Shown: positions 38,925-48,520, counted from the stretch's first letter. The stretch is DNA of 64,000 nucleotides from an uncultured Pelagibacteraceae bacterium (GCA_902623735.1 CACNUU010000002.1:62001-126000); one strand, 5' to 3'. Numbers and translations: made by a program. The notes: generated by a model not told the origin, from the letters alone.

Positions 38925-40235
38925 ATGTTTGATAAATATTTTAATTATAAAAAACACAATACAGATTTTAAAACTGAAGTAATAGCTGGAACGACAACGT
39001 TTTTAACTATGGCTTATATAATGTTTTTAAATCCTTTTATTTTATCCGGAGAATTTGCGGGTCCTGATAAAGGTTTTTTTGATTTTGGAGCAGTTTACAC
39101 TGCAACAATTTTGGCTACCGCACTTGCATGTTTTATTATGGCATTTTATGGAAAAACTTGGCCAATAGGACTTGCGCCTGGAATGGGAATAAATGCATTT
39201 GTGGCTTTTGGTGTTTGCGCTGGCATGGGTTACACTCCTCAAGAAGCATTAGGTGCTGTTTTAGTGGCTGGAGTATTGTTTTTAATAATTTCTCTAACTC
39301 CAATAAGAGCATGGTTAATAAATTCAATTCCAAAAAGTTTAAAATTGGGTATTGGAGCTGGAATAGGATTATTTTTAGCAATTATTGGTTTACAAATAAT
39401 GGAAGTTGTTGTCGATAATCCAGTAACATTAGTTCAATTAGGTAACTTAAGTGATCCTTTGGTGCTACTTGGATGTGCAACATTTATTGCCATAATTGTT
39501 TTAGAGAAAATGAATGTAAAAGGAAATATCATTATAGGAATACTGGTATTTAGTATTATAGCATGGGCCACTGGTCTTGCTAAGTTCAATGGTATTGCAA
39601 GTTCACCACCACCTATGACATACCTTTTTGAATTTGATCTATCTGCAGCAATGACAGCTGGAATGTCTACGGTAATTTTTACTTTATTATTTATTGATTT
39701 CTTTGATACCGCAGGAACTTTAACTTCAGTAGCAAACGTTGCTGGCAAAGTTGGAAAGGATGGAAAAGTTCAAGACATAAATAAAGCTATGTTGTCCGAT
39801 AGTGTAAGTACTGTTGCAGGTGCAATGATGGGAACTACCACAGTCACAAGTTATGTTGAGTCTGGGGCTGGTGTGAAAGCTGGTGGAAAAACTGGAATGA
39901 CATCGCTAGTAATAGGATTGTTGTTTTTAGCATGTATATTTTTTGCACCTCTTGCAACTAGTCTTCCAAAACAAATTGATGGTGCAGCTTTACTATTTGT
40001 GTCAGTTCTTTTCATAAGAAACATTACTGACATTGAATGGAATGATATCTCAGAGTCTGCTCCAGCAATACTTGCAATGATTTCAATGCCTTTGACATAT
40101 AGTATTAGCAACGGAATTGCTTTAGCATTTGTGTCTTATGCTTTGATAAAGATATTTACTGGTAAATTTTCTACTACTTCACCAGCAATTTGGGTTGTTG
40201 CAATATTGAGTGTTGTCAGTTTTGCAGTTGCATAA
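38925..40235 (+). CDS. NCS2 family purine permease (AzgA type)
   Basis: A 436-residue transporter with about 12-14 hydrophobic segments, similar to the AzgA (adenine/guanine/hypoxanthine) branch of NCS2 permeases. Characteristic parts are TEVIAGTTTFLTMAYIMFLNP, GLAPGMGINAFVAF, FFDTAGTLTSVA and VTSYVESGAGVKAGGKTGMT. A strong Shine-Dalgarno AGGAGG is 4 bases before the ATG. The convergent phosphoribosyltransferase gene suggests a purine salvage pair: uptake then conversion to nucleotide. Confidence 0.92.
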   Translation: MFDKYFNYKKHNTDFKTEVIAGTTTFLTMAYIMFLNPFILSGEFAGPDKGFFDFGAVYTATILATALACFIMAFYGKTWPIGLAPGMGINAFVAFGVCAGMGYTPQEALGAVLVAGVLFLIISLTPIRAWLINSIPKSLKLGIGAGIGLFLAIIGLQIMEVVVDNPVTLVQLGNLSDPLVLLGCATFIAIIVLEKMNVKGNIIIGILVFSIIAWATGLAKFNGIASSPPPMTYLFEFDLSAAMTAGMSTVIFTLLFIDFFDTAGTLTSVANVAGKVGKDGKVQDINKAMLSDSVSTVAGAMMGTTTVTSYVESGAGVKAGGKTGMTSLVIGLLFLACIFFAPLATSLPKQIDGAALLFVSVLFIRNITDIEWNDISESAPAILAMISMPLTYSISNGIALAFVSYALIKIFTGKFSTTSPAIWVVAILSVVSFAVA

Positions 40236-40247
40236 ATAACTTTTTAT

Positions 40248-40279
40248 ATAGGGCTAGTTACATTACTAGCCCTATTTAC
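40248..40279. terminator. bidirectional terminator between purine permease and phosphoribosyltransferase
   Basis: Perfect 11-bp stem ATAGGGCTAGT / ACTAGCCCTAT (40248-40258 with 40265-40275) with loop TACATT and a T-rich tail on the plus strand (40275-40285, interrupted); the minus strand has ATATAAAAAGTT beyond the stem, giving T-rich RNA in the opposite direction. The right arm reaches into the 3' end of the phosphoribosyltransferase gene (stop at 40272). Confidence 0.9.
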
Positions 40280-40793
40280 TTTTCTTTATAATTTCCTCTA
40301 TCGACAATTCTTCGTAATGCTCTGTAGGTTGAACGATCCACGGATCTGAACTTAACTTTACTGAACAAAAATCTGGCTCAAATTTTGATGATTTTTTTTT
40401 CCACAAACATGCTGTTTTTACCTCTTTAATATAATCTTTTGTTGGACCATAATTTTTTAACCATTCGATACTTTTATTAAGCGTTAAGCCAGTATCAGAA
40501 AGGTCATCAATTAAAAGTACTTTACTGAAGTCCTCATTGGTTGCTAAAGAGCTTATCTCTCTTGCAAACATTAATTGTCCTTGTTTATCCTCCATACCCT
40601 TTCCTGAGTAACTTTGAATAACTATGTAAGCGATTGGAAGTTTTAAAATTCTTGATAAAATATCAATAATTGGAGCAGCGCCTCTCATGATGCCTACCAA
40701 AACTGTTGGTTTATAACTTTCATGAATTTGTATTGCCAATTTTTCAACAATTTTTGTATATTCGTTAAAATTGATGATTAATTTCTCTGCCAT
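40272..40793 (-). CDS. purine phosphoribosyltransferase-like protein
   Basis: Type I phosphoribosyltransferase, about 173 residues from the ATG at 40793 (MAEKLIIN); the frame also allows 40808. The PRPP loop is KVLLIDDLSDTGLTLN, and the start of the fold is VLVGIMRGAAPIIDIL, similar to COG2236-type xanthine/hypoxanthine phosphoribosyltransferases. The base specificity cannot be read, but tail-to-tail pairing with a purine permease supports guanine, xanthine or hypoxanthine salvage. Confidence 0.82.
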   Translation of the reverse strand: MAEKLIINFNEYTKIVEKLAIQIHESYKPTVLVGIMRGAAPIIDILSRILKLPIAYIVIQSYSGKGMEDKQGQLMFAREISSLATNEDFSKVLLIDDLSDTGLTLNKSIEWLKNYGPTKDYIKEVKTACLWKKKSSKFEPDFCSVKLSSDPWIVQPTEHYEELSIEEIIKKSK

Positions 40794-40836
40794 GAAATTT
40801 ATTATCATAATTAAAATTATTTAAAAAGGAGAAATG

Positions 40837-41124
40837 ATGAAAGCTTATTGGGTATGTATATTCGAAAAAATTAATAATAGTGAAAAATTAAAGGAGTATG
40901 CAGGTAAAGCTAAACCTGCTGTGGAAAAATTTTCTGGTAGGTTTCTTGCTAGAGGTGGAAAGAGTAGAACTAATGAGGGGATAGACTCACCTAGGGTTGT
41001 CGTAGTTGAATTCCCTAACTATGACACAGCTATTAAATGCTATGACTCACAGGAATATCAAGAAGCACATAATATTCTTGAAGGCCAGGTTGTAAGACAT
41101 CATCAAATTGTAGAGGGAACTTAG
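40837..41124 (+). CDS. DUF1330 domain protein
   Basis: A 95-residue ferredoxin-like alpha/beta-barrel protein of the DUF1330 family: MKAYWVCIFEKINN, LKEYAGKAKPAVEKFSGRFLARGGK, RVVVVEFPNYDTAIKCYDSQEYQ. Function unknown; relatives are antibiotic-monooxygenase-like dimers. Two ATGs are in tandem (40834, 40837). AGGAG at 40827-40831 is 2 bases from the first and 5 from the second, so the second is preferred. Its stop shares the 4-base TTAG with the convergent glycosylase stop. Confidence 0.9.
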   Translation: MKAYWVCIFEKINNSEKLKEYAGKAKPAVEKFSGRFLARGGKSRTNEGIDSPRVVVVEFPNYDTAIKCYDSQEYQEAHNILEGQVVRHHQIVEGT

Positions 41125-41756
41125 TATTGAATAGGCTCAGGATCAATGCTTCTCCATAAATACCAAGTTGCAACTGAACAATAAGGAGAAAATCTTTTTT
41201 TTAATAAATAAACAAATTTGTCAGGCGGGAGATATTTCTTTTTATAATTTTTAGAAATTGCTCTTAAAAGCCCAATATCTTGTATAGGCCAAATATCAGA
41301 TCTGTTATATGTAAATAATAATATCATCTCTGCTGACCATCTTCCTATCTGCTTTAAACTAGAAAGATATTGTATAGCCTCCTCATCATTCATTGTATTA
41401 ATTAATTTTGGCTTGAAAGTTTTGTTAAGTATTTGCTTAGCTAAACTTTGAATTCCCAAAACTTTTTGACGACTTAAACCGCAACTTTTTAATTGTGAAA
41501 ATGATAATTTTGAAACTCTCTTTACGCTAATTCTATTGTCACATTTTTTTTTAAATCTTAAAAAAACAGAATTTGCTGCTGAAACACTTATTTGTTGACC
41601 AATAATACTTTTACATAAAGAAAAAAAAATATCTTTTCTTGATGTCAAAATAGTTTCTGAAGGACTCTTGTAGTTTTGAATCAGTCTAGAAATTACTTTA
41701 TCTCTTTTAGATAAATATCTTTTTGCTTTGGACCAATACGCAGGGGCTTTAGTCAT
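41121..41756 (-). CDS. DNA-3-methyladenine glycosylase II family (AlkA-like)
   Basis: HhH-GPD superfamily base-excision glycosylase, 211 residues. The helix-hairpin-helix is in YLSSLKQIGRWSAEMILLF (its hairpin KQIG), and the catalytic Asp follows in WPIQDIGLL. IIGQQISVSAANSVFLRFK is the characteristic entry helix. The protein resembles the short AlkA-like group lacking the N-terminal domain of E. coli AlkA. It removes alkylated bases; the range is not predictable. It overlaps the transporter gene upstream by 8 bases. Confidence 0.88.
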   Translation of the reverse strand: MTKAPAYWSKAKRYLSKRDKVISRLIQNYKSPSETILTSRKDIFFSLCKSIIGQQISVSAANSVFLRFKKKCDNRISVKRVSKLSFSQLKSCGLSRQKVLGIQSLAKQILNKTFKPKLINTMNDEEAIQYLSSLKQIGRWSAEMILLFTYNRSDIWPIQDIGLLRAISKNYKKKYLPPDKFVYLLKKRFSPYCSVATWYLWRSIDPEPIQY

Positions 41757-42633
41757 TAAGAGTTTTGGCTGTAATTGTCTTTTTATTATAAATTTCTCTT
41801 CTAAAGATAATTAATGTGGAAATAATCACTAAAATAGCACCAAAAAGTGTTTTGATTGTTGGTACTTCATCCCAAATAAAATATCCAAAAATTATTGCGA
41901 AAATCAAAGCTAAATACTTTAACGGAGTTACTAAAGAGACCTCTGAATACTTATATGACTGACTTAACCATAAATTTGCAACTCCACCAAAAATTCCTAC
42001 AAAAGATAATAATATTAAATGATTTAAACTTGGCATAACCCAACCTTGAGGAATTGTAAAAAAACTTAAGATAGTAATCGAAAGTGAGAAATAAAAAGAA
42101 ATCAACCATACTGGTTCAGTTGTTGAAAGCTGTCTTATAGAAATTGCAACGTAAGAAAGGCCTAAACAAAAAATTATTGGAAAGATGTAATATATATTTA
42201 ATTCGCTTATGCCAGGCTCAGTTATTATAAGTATACCCAAGAAACCAATAAGCACAGCTAACCATCTAAAAATTCCAACTTTTTCATTTAATAAAAATAT
42301 TGAAAAAATTGTTGTAAATATTGGTGCGGCAAAAGATATGCTCACAACTGTAGCTAACGGCAATTCTCTTAAGGCAATAAAAATTGCAACTAAAGCAATT
42401 AATCCTGAAATACATCTTAATGAATGTAAACCAGGTCTTTTTGTTTGATAAAAATTATGCAAACGGTCTTTTGGTATAACAAAAAAATAAAAAATTATAC
42501 CAAAAAAACCCCTAAAAAATAAAACTTGTCCTATAGGATAATCAACAGACCATTTGACAATAACATCCATTAAAGAAAATGCACAAATGGACATAAACAT
42601 GTACAAAAAACCTAATTGATTTTTACTTAGCAT
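41749..42633 (-). CDS. EamA/DMT-family transporter
   Basis: A 294-residue member of the drug/metabolite transporter superfamily with ten hydrophobic segments in two EamA repeats. The N-terminal MDVIVKWSVDYPIGQVLFFRG and central FLLNEKVGIFRWLAVLIGFLG and LNHLILLSFVG segments are typical of RhaT/RarD-type DMT proteins. The substrate is unknown. Its start is 35 bases from the divergent msrA start. Confidence 0.88.
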   Translation of the reverse strand: MLSKNQLGFLYMFMSICAFSLMDVIVKWSVDYPIGQVLFFRGFFGIIFYFFVIPKDRLHNFYQTKRPGLHSLRCISGLIALVAIFIALRELPLATVVSISFAAPIFTTIFSIFLLNEKVGIFRWLAVLIGFLGILIITEPGISELNIYYIFPIIFCLGLSYVAISIRQLSTTEPVWLISFYFSLSITILSFFTIPQGWVMPSLNHLILLSFVGIFGGVANLWLSQSYKYSEVSLVTPLKYLALIFAIIFGYFIWDEVPTIKTLFGAILVIISTLIIFRREIYNKKTITAKTLND

Positions 42634-42668
42634 AAGAATAATTTGTAAATTAATTTAAATCTTTATCA

Positions 42669-43112
42669 ATGGAAATTGCAGTTTTAGCACTTGGATGTTT
42701 TTGGGGACCGGAAATCAAATTTAGTAAAATTGATGGTATTATTAAAACGGAGGTTGGTTATTGTGGTGGTAACAGTCCAAAAACAACATACAAAGAAGTA
42801 TGTACTGGGAACACTAATCATGCTGAGGTGGTAAAATTAGATTTCGATGAAAAAATAATTTCTTATGAAAAAATTTTAAAGATTTTTTTTCAAATTCATG
42901 ATCCAACCACTTTAAATTCTCAAGGACCAGATTTTGGAACACAATATAGAAGTGAAATTTTTTATCTAAATAATAAACAGAAATTGATAGCTGAAAAGGT
43001 ATTACAAGATGTAGATGATAGATTAACGAGAAAAGTAGTTACTAAAATATCATTACTTAAAAATTATTGTCCAGCTGAGGAATACCACCAAAAATATCTA
43101 GAAAAAAGATAA
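42669..43112 (+). CDS. msrA: peptide-methionine (S)-S-oxide reductase
   Basis: Repairs methionine-S-sulfoxide in proteins. The 147-residue protein has the active-site Cys10 in GCFWGPE, then VGYCGG, YKEVCTGNTNHAEVV and FFQIHDPTTLNSQGPDFGTQYRS (conserved substrate-binding region). The C-terminus CPAEEYHQKYL supplies the resolving Cys. The end overlaps the sseA ATG by one base. It forms a sulfur/oxidant-related pair with sseA. Confidence 0.96.
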   Translation: MEIAVLALGCFWGPEIKFSKIDGIIKTEVGYCGGNSPKTTYKEVCTGNTNHAEVVKLDFDEKIISYEKILKIFFQIHDPTTLNSQGPDFGTQYRSEIFYLNNKQKLIAEKVLQDVDDRLTRKVVTKISLLKNYCPAEEYHQKYLEKR

Positions 43113-43927
43113 TGTCTTTAGTGGAAACAGATTGGCTGGAAAAAAATTTACAAAAAGTAAAAATAATTGATTGTTCGTGGCACATGCCTCAGACTAAAAG
43201 AAACGGTTATGAGGAATATAAAAATCAACACATTCCGAATGCTATTTTTTTTGATTTAGATAACAACTCAAAGAAAAATATCAGCCTTCCACATATGTTG
43301 GTTGATTCAACCGCCTGGAATAAAATAGTTTCAAAAATGGGGATTAAAAACGACGATAAAATTATCATTTATGACAATTCAGATGTAATTAGCTCCTGCC
43401 GATGTTGGTTTAATTTTATTTACTTTGGCCATAATCCTGAATTAGTTCATGTATTGAATGGTGGATTTAATAAGTGGACAAAAGAAAATAGAAAAGTTTC
43501 CAAAGATTTTACATCTTTAGAGATATCAGATTATAAAAGTTCTGAACTAGAGGAATTAGTTAAATCTAAAGAAACAATTGATCAAAACATAGAAAAAAAA
43601 TTATTCAAAGTGATTGATGCTAGAAGCAAAGAAAGATTCGAAGGAAAAATTCCTGAACCAAGAAAAGGTTTGAGAAGTGGAAATATTAAAAATTCTTTAT
43701 GTATACCTTTTAATTTTTGTATAAATGAGGATAAAACTTTTAAAAATATTAATGAATTAAAAAATATTTTTGAAAATTGCTTAGGTAATATAAAAGAAAA
43801 AAATATAGTCTTTTCTTGTGGTTCTGGAGTTACAGCCTGTGTTTTAGCCTTGGCATATTCATTAATTAATGACAATTATCAACCTTGTATTTATGATGGT
43901 TCCTGGGCAGAATACGGCATAATTTAA
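43112..43927 (+). CDS. sseA: 3-mercaptopyruvate/thiosulfate sulfurtransferase
   Basis: Two-domain rhodanese, 271 residues. The N-terminal inactive domain has WHMPQTKRNGYEEYKNQHIPNAIFFDLD; the C-terminal domain carries the active-site Cys236 in CGSGVTAC, a loop of mercaptopyruvate-sulfurtransferase type (CGSGVTA). It transfers sulfane sulfur to cyanide or thiols. It starts on the msrA stop (TAATG). Confidence 0.93.
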   Translation: MSLVETDWLEKNLQKVKIIDCSWHMPQTKRNGYEEYKNQHIPNAIFFDLDNNSKKNISLPHMLVDSTAWNKIVSKMGIKNDDKIIIYDNSDVISSCRCWFNFIYFGHNPELVHVLNGGFNKWTKENRKVSKDFTSLEISDYKSSELEELVKSKETIDQNIEKKLFKVIDARSKERFEGKIPEPRKGLRSGNIKNSLCIPFNFCINEDKTFKNINELKNIFENCLGNIKEKNIVFSCGSGVTACVLALAYSLINDNYQPCIYDGSWAEYGII

Positions 43928-43932
43928 ATTTA

Positions 43933-44802
43933 ATGAAAAGATCTAAAAAAATTATATACACAATATTAGTTTTTTTTCTAATAATAACAATTGTAATTAT
44001 CGGAAGAGCTTTAATTGGAAACCATTTCAAGAAAAAATTTAGTAAAGTTCCTCCTCCTGGAATAATTGTCACTAAAGTTTTTAAAAAAGAATTTTCGGAT
44101 GAAATTGAAACTTTTGGCACAGCTGTTTCAAAAAAATCTAAAACTTTTAAAATTAAAAAAGATGACCTTACTGAAGATCTAAAATTAAAAAATTTTGTTA
44201 AAAAAGGTGAAATACTTCTTAAATTAAAAACAGAAAATATAATTGCACCTTTTAACGGAGTTTTAGGATACACTGGTCTAACAGAGGATATACTTGTATC
44301 AAACAATATATTTATCGTAACACTTGATGACAATTCAACTATTTATTCTGATATTAAAATTCCAGAAAATTTTTCAGCTTTTGTAAAAAAAGGATTGCCA
44401 GTAGAAGTAAAATTATCAAGTTATAAGAATAAAATTTTCTATGGAGAAGTTGATTTTGTATCTAGTAGAATTAGTGCTGATACAAGGAGTTTACTATCAA
44501 GAATTAAAATACAAAATAAAAATTTAGAATTAATTTCGGGATCCCTTTTAGAAGTGAGTTTAAAATTCAATTTGAGGGAGTCAATTAGTGCTCCAAACAC
44601 AAGTGTTATGGTTGAAGGTGATAAATCCTATGTTTACAAAATTGATAATGAAAATATTGCCATTAAAACTGAGGTAGAGACAGGTTTAAGAAGTGAAAAA
44701 AATATTGAAATAATTGCAGGACTTATTGAAGGAGATATTATAGCTGCCGAAGGCCTAAAAAAAGTGAAACCTCAAGGAAAAATTCAACCAATTTTTAAAT
44801 AA
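43933..44802 (+). CDS. RND efflux periplasmic adaptor subunit
   Basis: A 289-residue membrane-fusion protein of the HlyD/AcrA family. One N-terminal membrane segment (about 8-28) anchors it. The barrel-sandwich region contains KKGEILLKLKTENIIAPFNGVLGYTGLTEDILV, a lipoyl-like hairpin joined with almost no coiled-coil hairpin between its halves, so the adaptor is short. The beta-barrel and membrane-proximal domains follow (AGLIEGDIIAAEGLKKVKP). It ends directly before the RND pump start. Confidence 0.9.
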   Translation: MKRSKKIIYTILVFFLIITIVIIGRALIGNHFKKKFSKVPPPGIIVTKVFKKEFSDEIETFGTAVSKKSKTFKIKKDDLTEDLKLKNFVKKGEILLKLKTENIIAPFNGVLGYTGLTEDILVSNNIFIVTLDDNSTIYSDIKIPENFSAFVKKGLPVEVKLSSYKNKIFYGEVDFVSSRISADTRSLLSRIKIQNKNLELISGSLLEVSLKFNLRESISAPNTSVMVEGDKSYVYKIDNENIAIKTEVETGLRSEKNIEIIAGLIEGDIIAAEGLKKVKPQGKIQPIFK

Positions 44803-47800
44803 ATGTTCATAACCGAATTAAGCATAAAAAGACCAACTGTATCTTGGGTAATGTCTCTCATTTTAATTATTTTTGGTCTATTTGTTTTTTGGAAACTACC
44901 AGTAAGGGAGTTACCAAATGGTATTCAGCCTCCTGTAGTCCAAGTTCAAGTCGACTACAAATCTGCGTCTGCTTCAATAGTAGATCAAGAAATAACTCAG
45001 GTTGTTGAAGATGTAATTGGGGGTGCAGAGGGCATAAAGAATATCGACTCAAAGTCTGAAAATGGCAGAAGTACAATTAATATTGAATTTGATACAAGTA
45101 TAGACTTAGATAACGCTGCGAACGATATTAGAGAAAGAGTAGCAAGAGTAGTTGATAATTTACCATCTGAGGCTGACGCTCCACAAATTTTAAAAAGAGC
45201 AGCAGGTTTTACAACGACAATGTGGTTATCATTATCGTCATCATCATGGAGTGATCTTGAATTAGGAGATTATGCCGAAAGATACTTGGTTGATCAATTT
45301 TCAAGTATAAAAAATGTTGGAAGAATAAGAGTAGGAGGATTAAGAGAATTAAGTATTAGAGTTTGGGTTGATCCAATTAGACTCGCTGCAAATGATTTAA
45401 CTATAAAGGAAGTTGAAACTGCTATGCGAGGAGAAAATATAAGTCTTCCTGCTGGTACTTTAGAAGCAAATAATATTGATCTAACTCTTAATTTGGAGAA
45501 ATCATATAATGATATTAATTCAATAAAACAGTTACCAATAAAAAAAACAGGAAATAAGGTAATCTTATTATCTGATGTTGCCAACGTCGAATTTGGACCT
45601 GTTTCAGAAAAAACATTATTTAAAGCTCAAACAAAAGATCAAATTAATTTAAAAACTGTTGGAATAGGAATTTATGCGAGAAGTGGAGCTTCAACAGTTG
45701 AGCTCTCAAACGACATAAAGAAAAAATTAAAGATAGTCAAAAAGTCTTTACCACAAGAATTAAGTTTAAGGGTTTCTTTTGATAGAGCAAACTATGTCGA
45801 AGCAGCTATAGAAGAAGTCTATAAAACATTAATAATAGCATTCATTTTAGTTGTATTAATCATCTATCTATTCTTAGGAAATTTAAAGGCCGTTATTGTG
45901 CCGGCTATAGCTCTACCTGTAAGTTTAATAGCTTCATTTTTGGGTCTCTATTTATTCGGACTTTCAATAAATATTTTTGTCCTATTAAGTTTTATTTTAG
46001 CAATCGGAATAATCACTGATGACTCGGTTATTATGACTGATGCAATTTACAGAAGAATAGAAAACGGAGAAACACCATTAGTTGCAGCTTATAAAGGTTC
46101 AAAACAAATCTCATTCGCGATAGTAGCAACCACATTAATTTTAGTTGCAGTTTTTTTACCATTAATTTTTATTGAAGGAATTTCTGGAACATTATTTAGA
46201 GAAACTGCAATAGCATTATCTTTTTCTATAGTGGTATCATCTTTTGTTGCATTGACCTTATCTCCAATGCTAGCGAGTAAATTTTTACAAAAAAAAATAT
46301 CAAAAAAAAATTTCTTACAAAAATTTGAAAAAGTTTTTTTAAGTTTTGCAAACCTCTACAAAGAGACATTAGAAAGTATTATTCACAAAAAAAAATTTGT
46401 TGGATCTTTTATAGTCTTTATAATAATTGCCTCAATATTGTTATTTAGTTTTTCAAAGAAAGAACTTTTACCAATGGAAGATAGAGGTGCATATTTAATA
46501 ATTGGTGCAACTGATGAAGGTAGTTCTTTTGAGTATACTCAAGAACAAGCTCAAAAAGTTGAGGATAGATTAATTCCTCTTCTGCAATCCGAAAATAGTC
46601 CCTACTCTAGATTTATTATGAGAGTGCCAGGTTTTGGTAGTTCTGCTAATTCTTATAATAGTTTTATAATAATTGCCTTACTTGATGATTGGAAAAATAG
46701 GAAGAAAGGACAACAAGTGATTTTAAGAGAGGCAATTGGAAAAATTGTTTCTCTACCCCAGGCTTTAGCTTTTCCAATCTCTCCCCAATCTATAAGAGTG
46801 TCCAATTACAACAAGCCTGTACAAATGGTAATTTACGGAAATACTTATGAGGAGCTTGAGGAAATTCAAAAAAAAGTGATAAAAAAACTTAGATTAAACA
46901 ACAACCTTTCGAGAATTGAGTCTGATTACAATAGGAACAAGCCTGAAGTAAAACTAGTTATAAATCAAAATAAGTCTAAGGATTTAGGTGTTTCGACTAA
47001 ATCTATAGGTGAAACTCTTGAGACTCTTTATGGAGGGAAGAAGATCACCACTTTCAATAAACTTGGTAAAGAATACCCTATTATTGTTCAACAATATTTG
47101 TCTGACAGAAGAAATAAAGAGGGAATTTCTAAAATATTTGTAAGATCTGAAACGAATGGAAAATTAATTTCTTTAGCAAATTTAGTTAGTTTTAAAGAGG
47201 AAGGTTCTGCTAAAAAGCTAGCCAGATATAACAGACAACGAGCTGTTACTATTTCTGCTAATATCAATGATAATTATACTCTCTTTGAGGCAATAAAATT
47301 TTTTGAAGAAGTAATGTCAGATTTAGCTCCAAAAAATCAAATAACATGGAAAGGAAAATCTGAGGAGATTAAAGAAACTAGTAATGAAATATTCATTATT
47401 TTTGTTTTAGCTTTATTGACAGCATACTTAGTGATGGCAGCAACTTTTAATTCTTTTATTCATCCATTTATAATAATATTAACAGTACCTTTGGCAATTT
47501 TTGGGGGACTAGTTTTTATTTTATTTTTGAATAGTTCAATAAATATCTTCTCACAAATTGCACTGATCATTCTTATCGGAATTTCCACTAAAAATAGTAT
47601 CCTAATCGTGGATTATGCCAATCAAATTAGAAGGGCGGGCAAAACAATTGAAAAAGCAGTTACAGAGGCATGTAGTGTAAGATTTAGACCAATAATTATG
47701 ACATCATTAAGCACGATGATTGCAATGTTGCCTCTCGTAATTGGAAATATTGGACCCGGAGCTGGAGAAGGTTCAAGATTGGCGGTAGGATCAACAATAT

Positions 47801-47931
47801 TGGGTGGAATGATTATTTCTACTTTTTTCACTCTTTACATAACACCATCAATGTATTTAGCACTTGCTAAAAATACAAAGAGAATAGATGTTGTTGATTT
47901 AGAGTTAAAAAAAGAACTAATTAAAAAATAA
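44803..47931 (+). CDS. RND-family multidrug/solute efflux pump (AcrB type)
   Basis: A 1042-residue HAE-1-type RND transporter, inner membrane, with a 12-helix layout and two large periplasmic loops. The proton-relay residues are present: Asp406 and Asp407 in IITDDSVIMTD (TM4) and Lys930 in GISTKNSILIVDYANQ (TM10). The N-terminus FITELSIKRPTVSWVMS is typical. No TolC-like outer-membrane gene is adjacent, so one would be encoded elsewhere. The substrate cannot be inferred. Confidence 0.94.
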   Translation: MFITELSIKRPTVSWVMSLILIIFGLFVFWKLPVRELPNGIQPPVVQVQVDYKSASASIVDQEITQVVEDVIGGAEGIKNIDSKSENGRSTINIEFDTSIDLDNAANDIRERVARVVDNLPSEADAPQILKRAAGFTTTMWLSLSSSSWSDLELGDYAERYLVDQFSSIKNVGRIRVGGLRELSIRVWVDPIRLAANDLTIKEVETAMRGENISLPAGTLEANNIDLTLNLEKSYNDINSIKQLPIKKTGNKVILLSDVANVEFGPVSEKTLFKAQTKDQINLKTVGIGIYARSGASTVELSNDIKKKLKIVKKSLPQELSLRVSFDRANYVEAAIEEVYKTLIIAFILVVLIIYLFLGNLKAVIVPAIALPVSLIASFLGLYLFGLSINIFVLLSFILAIGIITDDSVIMTDAIYRRIENGETPLVAAYKGSKQISFAIVATTLILVAVFLPLIFIEGISGTLFRETAIALSFSIVVSSFVALTLSPMLASKFLQKKISKKNFLQKFEKVFLSFANLYKETLESIIHKKKFVGSFIVFIIIASILLFSFSKKELLPMEDRGAYLIIGATDEGSSFEYTQEQAQKVEDRLIPLLQSENSPYSRFIMRVPGFGSSANSYNSFIIIALLDDWKNRKKGQQVILREAIGKIVSLPQALAFPISPQSIRVSNYNKPVQMVIYGNTYEELEEIQKKVIKKLRLNNNLSRIESDYNRNKPEVKLVINQNKSKDLGVSTKSIGETLETLYGGKKITTFNKLGKEYPIIVQQYLSDRRNKEGISKIFVRSETNGKLISLANLVSFKEEGSAKKLARYNRQRAVTISANINDNYTLFEAIKFFEEVMSDLAPKNQITWKGKSEEIKETSNEIFIIFVLALLTAYLVMAATFNSFIHPFIIILTVPLAIFGGLVFILFLNSSINIFSQIALIILIGISTKNSILIVDYANQIRRAGKTIEKAVTEACSVRFRPIIMTSLSTMIAMLPLVIGNIGPGAGEGSRLAVGSTILGGMIISTFFTLYITPSMYLALAKNTKRIDVVDLELKKELIKK

Positions 47932-48520
47932 TATATCTATTCTTATTAAGTGAATTAATACAATTAGATAATTGTTTTTTATATATTTTAGATTGCTTAT
48001 CTACTTTTTTGGCTAATTTGATTACTTTTTTATTTTTTTTATAATTTTTATAATTTCCCCAACCTTCATGATATGCCAAGTATTGCCTAAATGCATCTTT
48101 TTTTGAAATTTTTAGAATTGTTTCAGTTTTATTTGTATACCAACCAATAAAATCAACACTGTCTTTGAATCTCATTCTTGTTGCTAAATTATTTCCTGTT
48201 TCTTTTTTATATTGCTCCCAAGTACTATTAATTGCCTGAGAATATCCAAAGGAGCTTGAAGGACGTTTATAGGGTATTACTTTAAAAATTTTCCCTCTAG
48301 CAGGTTTTGCTAACCAATCAAAATCTGACTCCATTTTTATTATAGCTAATTGAATATAAATAGGTGTTCCCCATTTTTGTTCAGCTTTCTTAGCATGTTT
48401 ATACCATAAGTATCTTTCATCAAAAATCAAACAACTGTTGGAAGTATTTGAGGGAATAGATGAACATGCGCAAAAAAGCAAAAAAAATAAAATTAAAAAT
48501 TTATTTTTTAATAATTCCAT
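47921..48520 (-). CDS. lytic transglycosylase-like lipoprotein (SLT domain)
   Basis: A 199-residue lipoprotein with a signal ending in lipobox FCAC (Cys19). The lysozyme-like fold follows, with Glu64 in IKMESDF as the probable catalytic acid, SSSFGYSQAINSTWEQYK as the GYSQ motif and AYHEGWGNYKN near the end. It would cleave peptidoglycan glycan strands, releasing anhydromuropeptides. The 5' end overlaps the VanZ-like gene by 20 bases. The amgK-murU recycling genes are 1.5-3 kb away. Confidence 0.82.
   Translation of the reverse strand: MELLKNKFLILFFLLFCACSSIPSNTSNSCLIFDERYLWYKHAKKAEQKWGTPIYIQLAIIKMESDFDWLAKPARGKIFKVIPYKRPSSSFGYSQAINSTWEQYKKETGNNLATRMRFKDSVDFIGWYTNKTETILKISKKDAFRQYLAYHEGWGNYKNYKKNKKVIKLAKKVDKQSKIYKKQLSNCINSLNKNRYIIF

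Noticed and set aside
39128..39418. Open frames on both strands within the purine permease gene
   Set aside because: Composition (Trp/Ser/Asn/Cys-rich) is that of an out-of-frame reading of a membrane protein gene; all are shadows.
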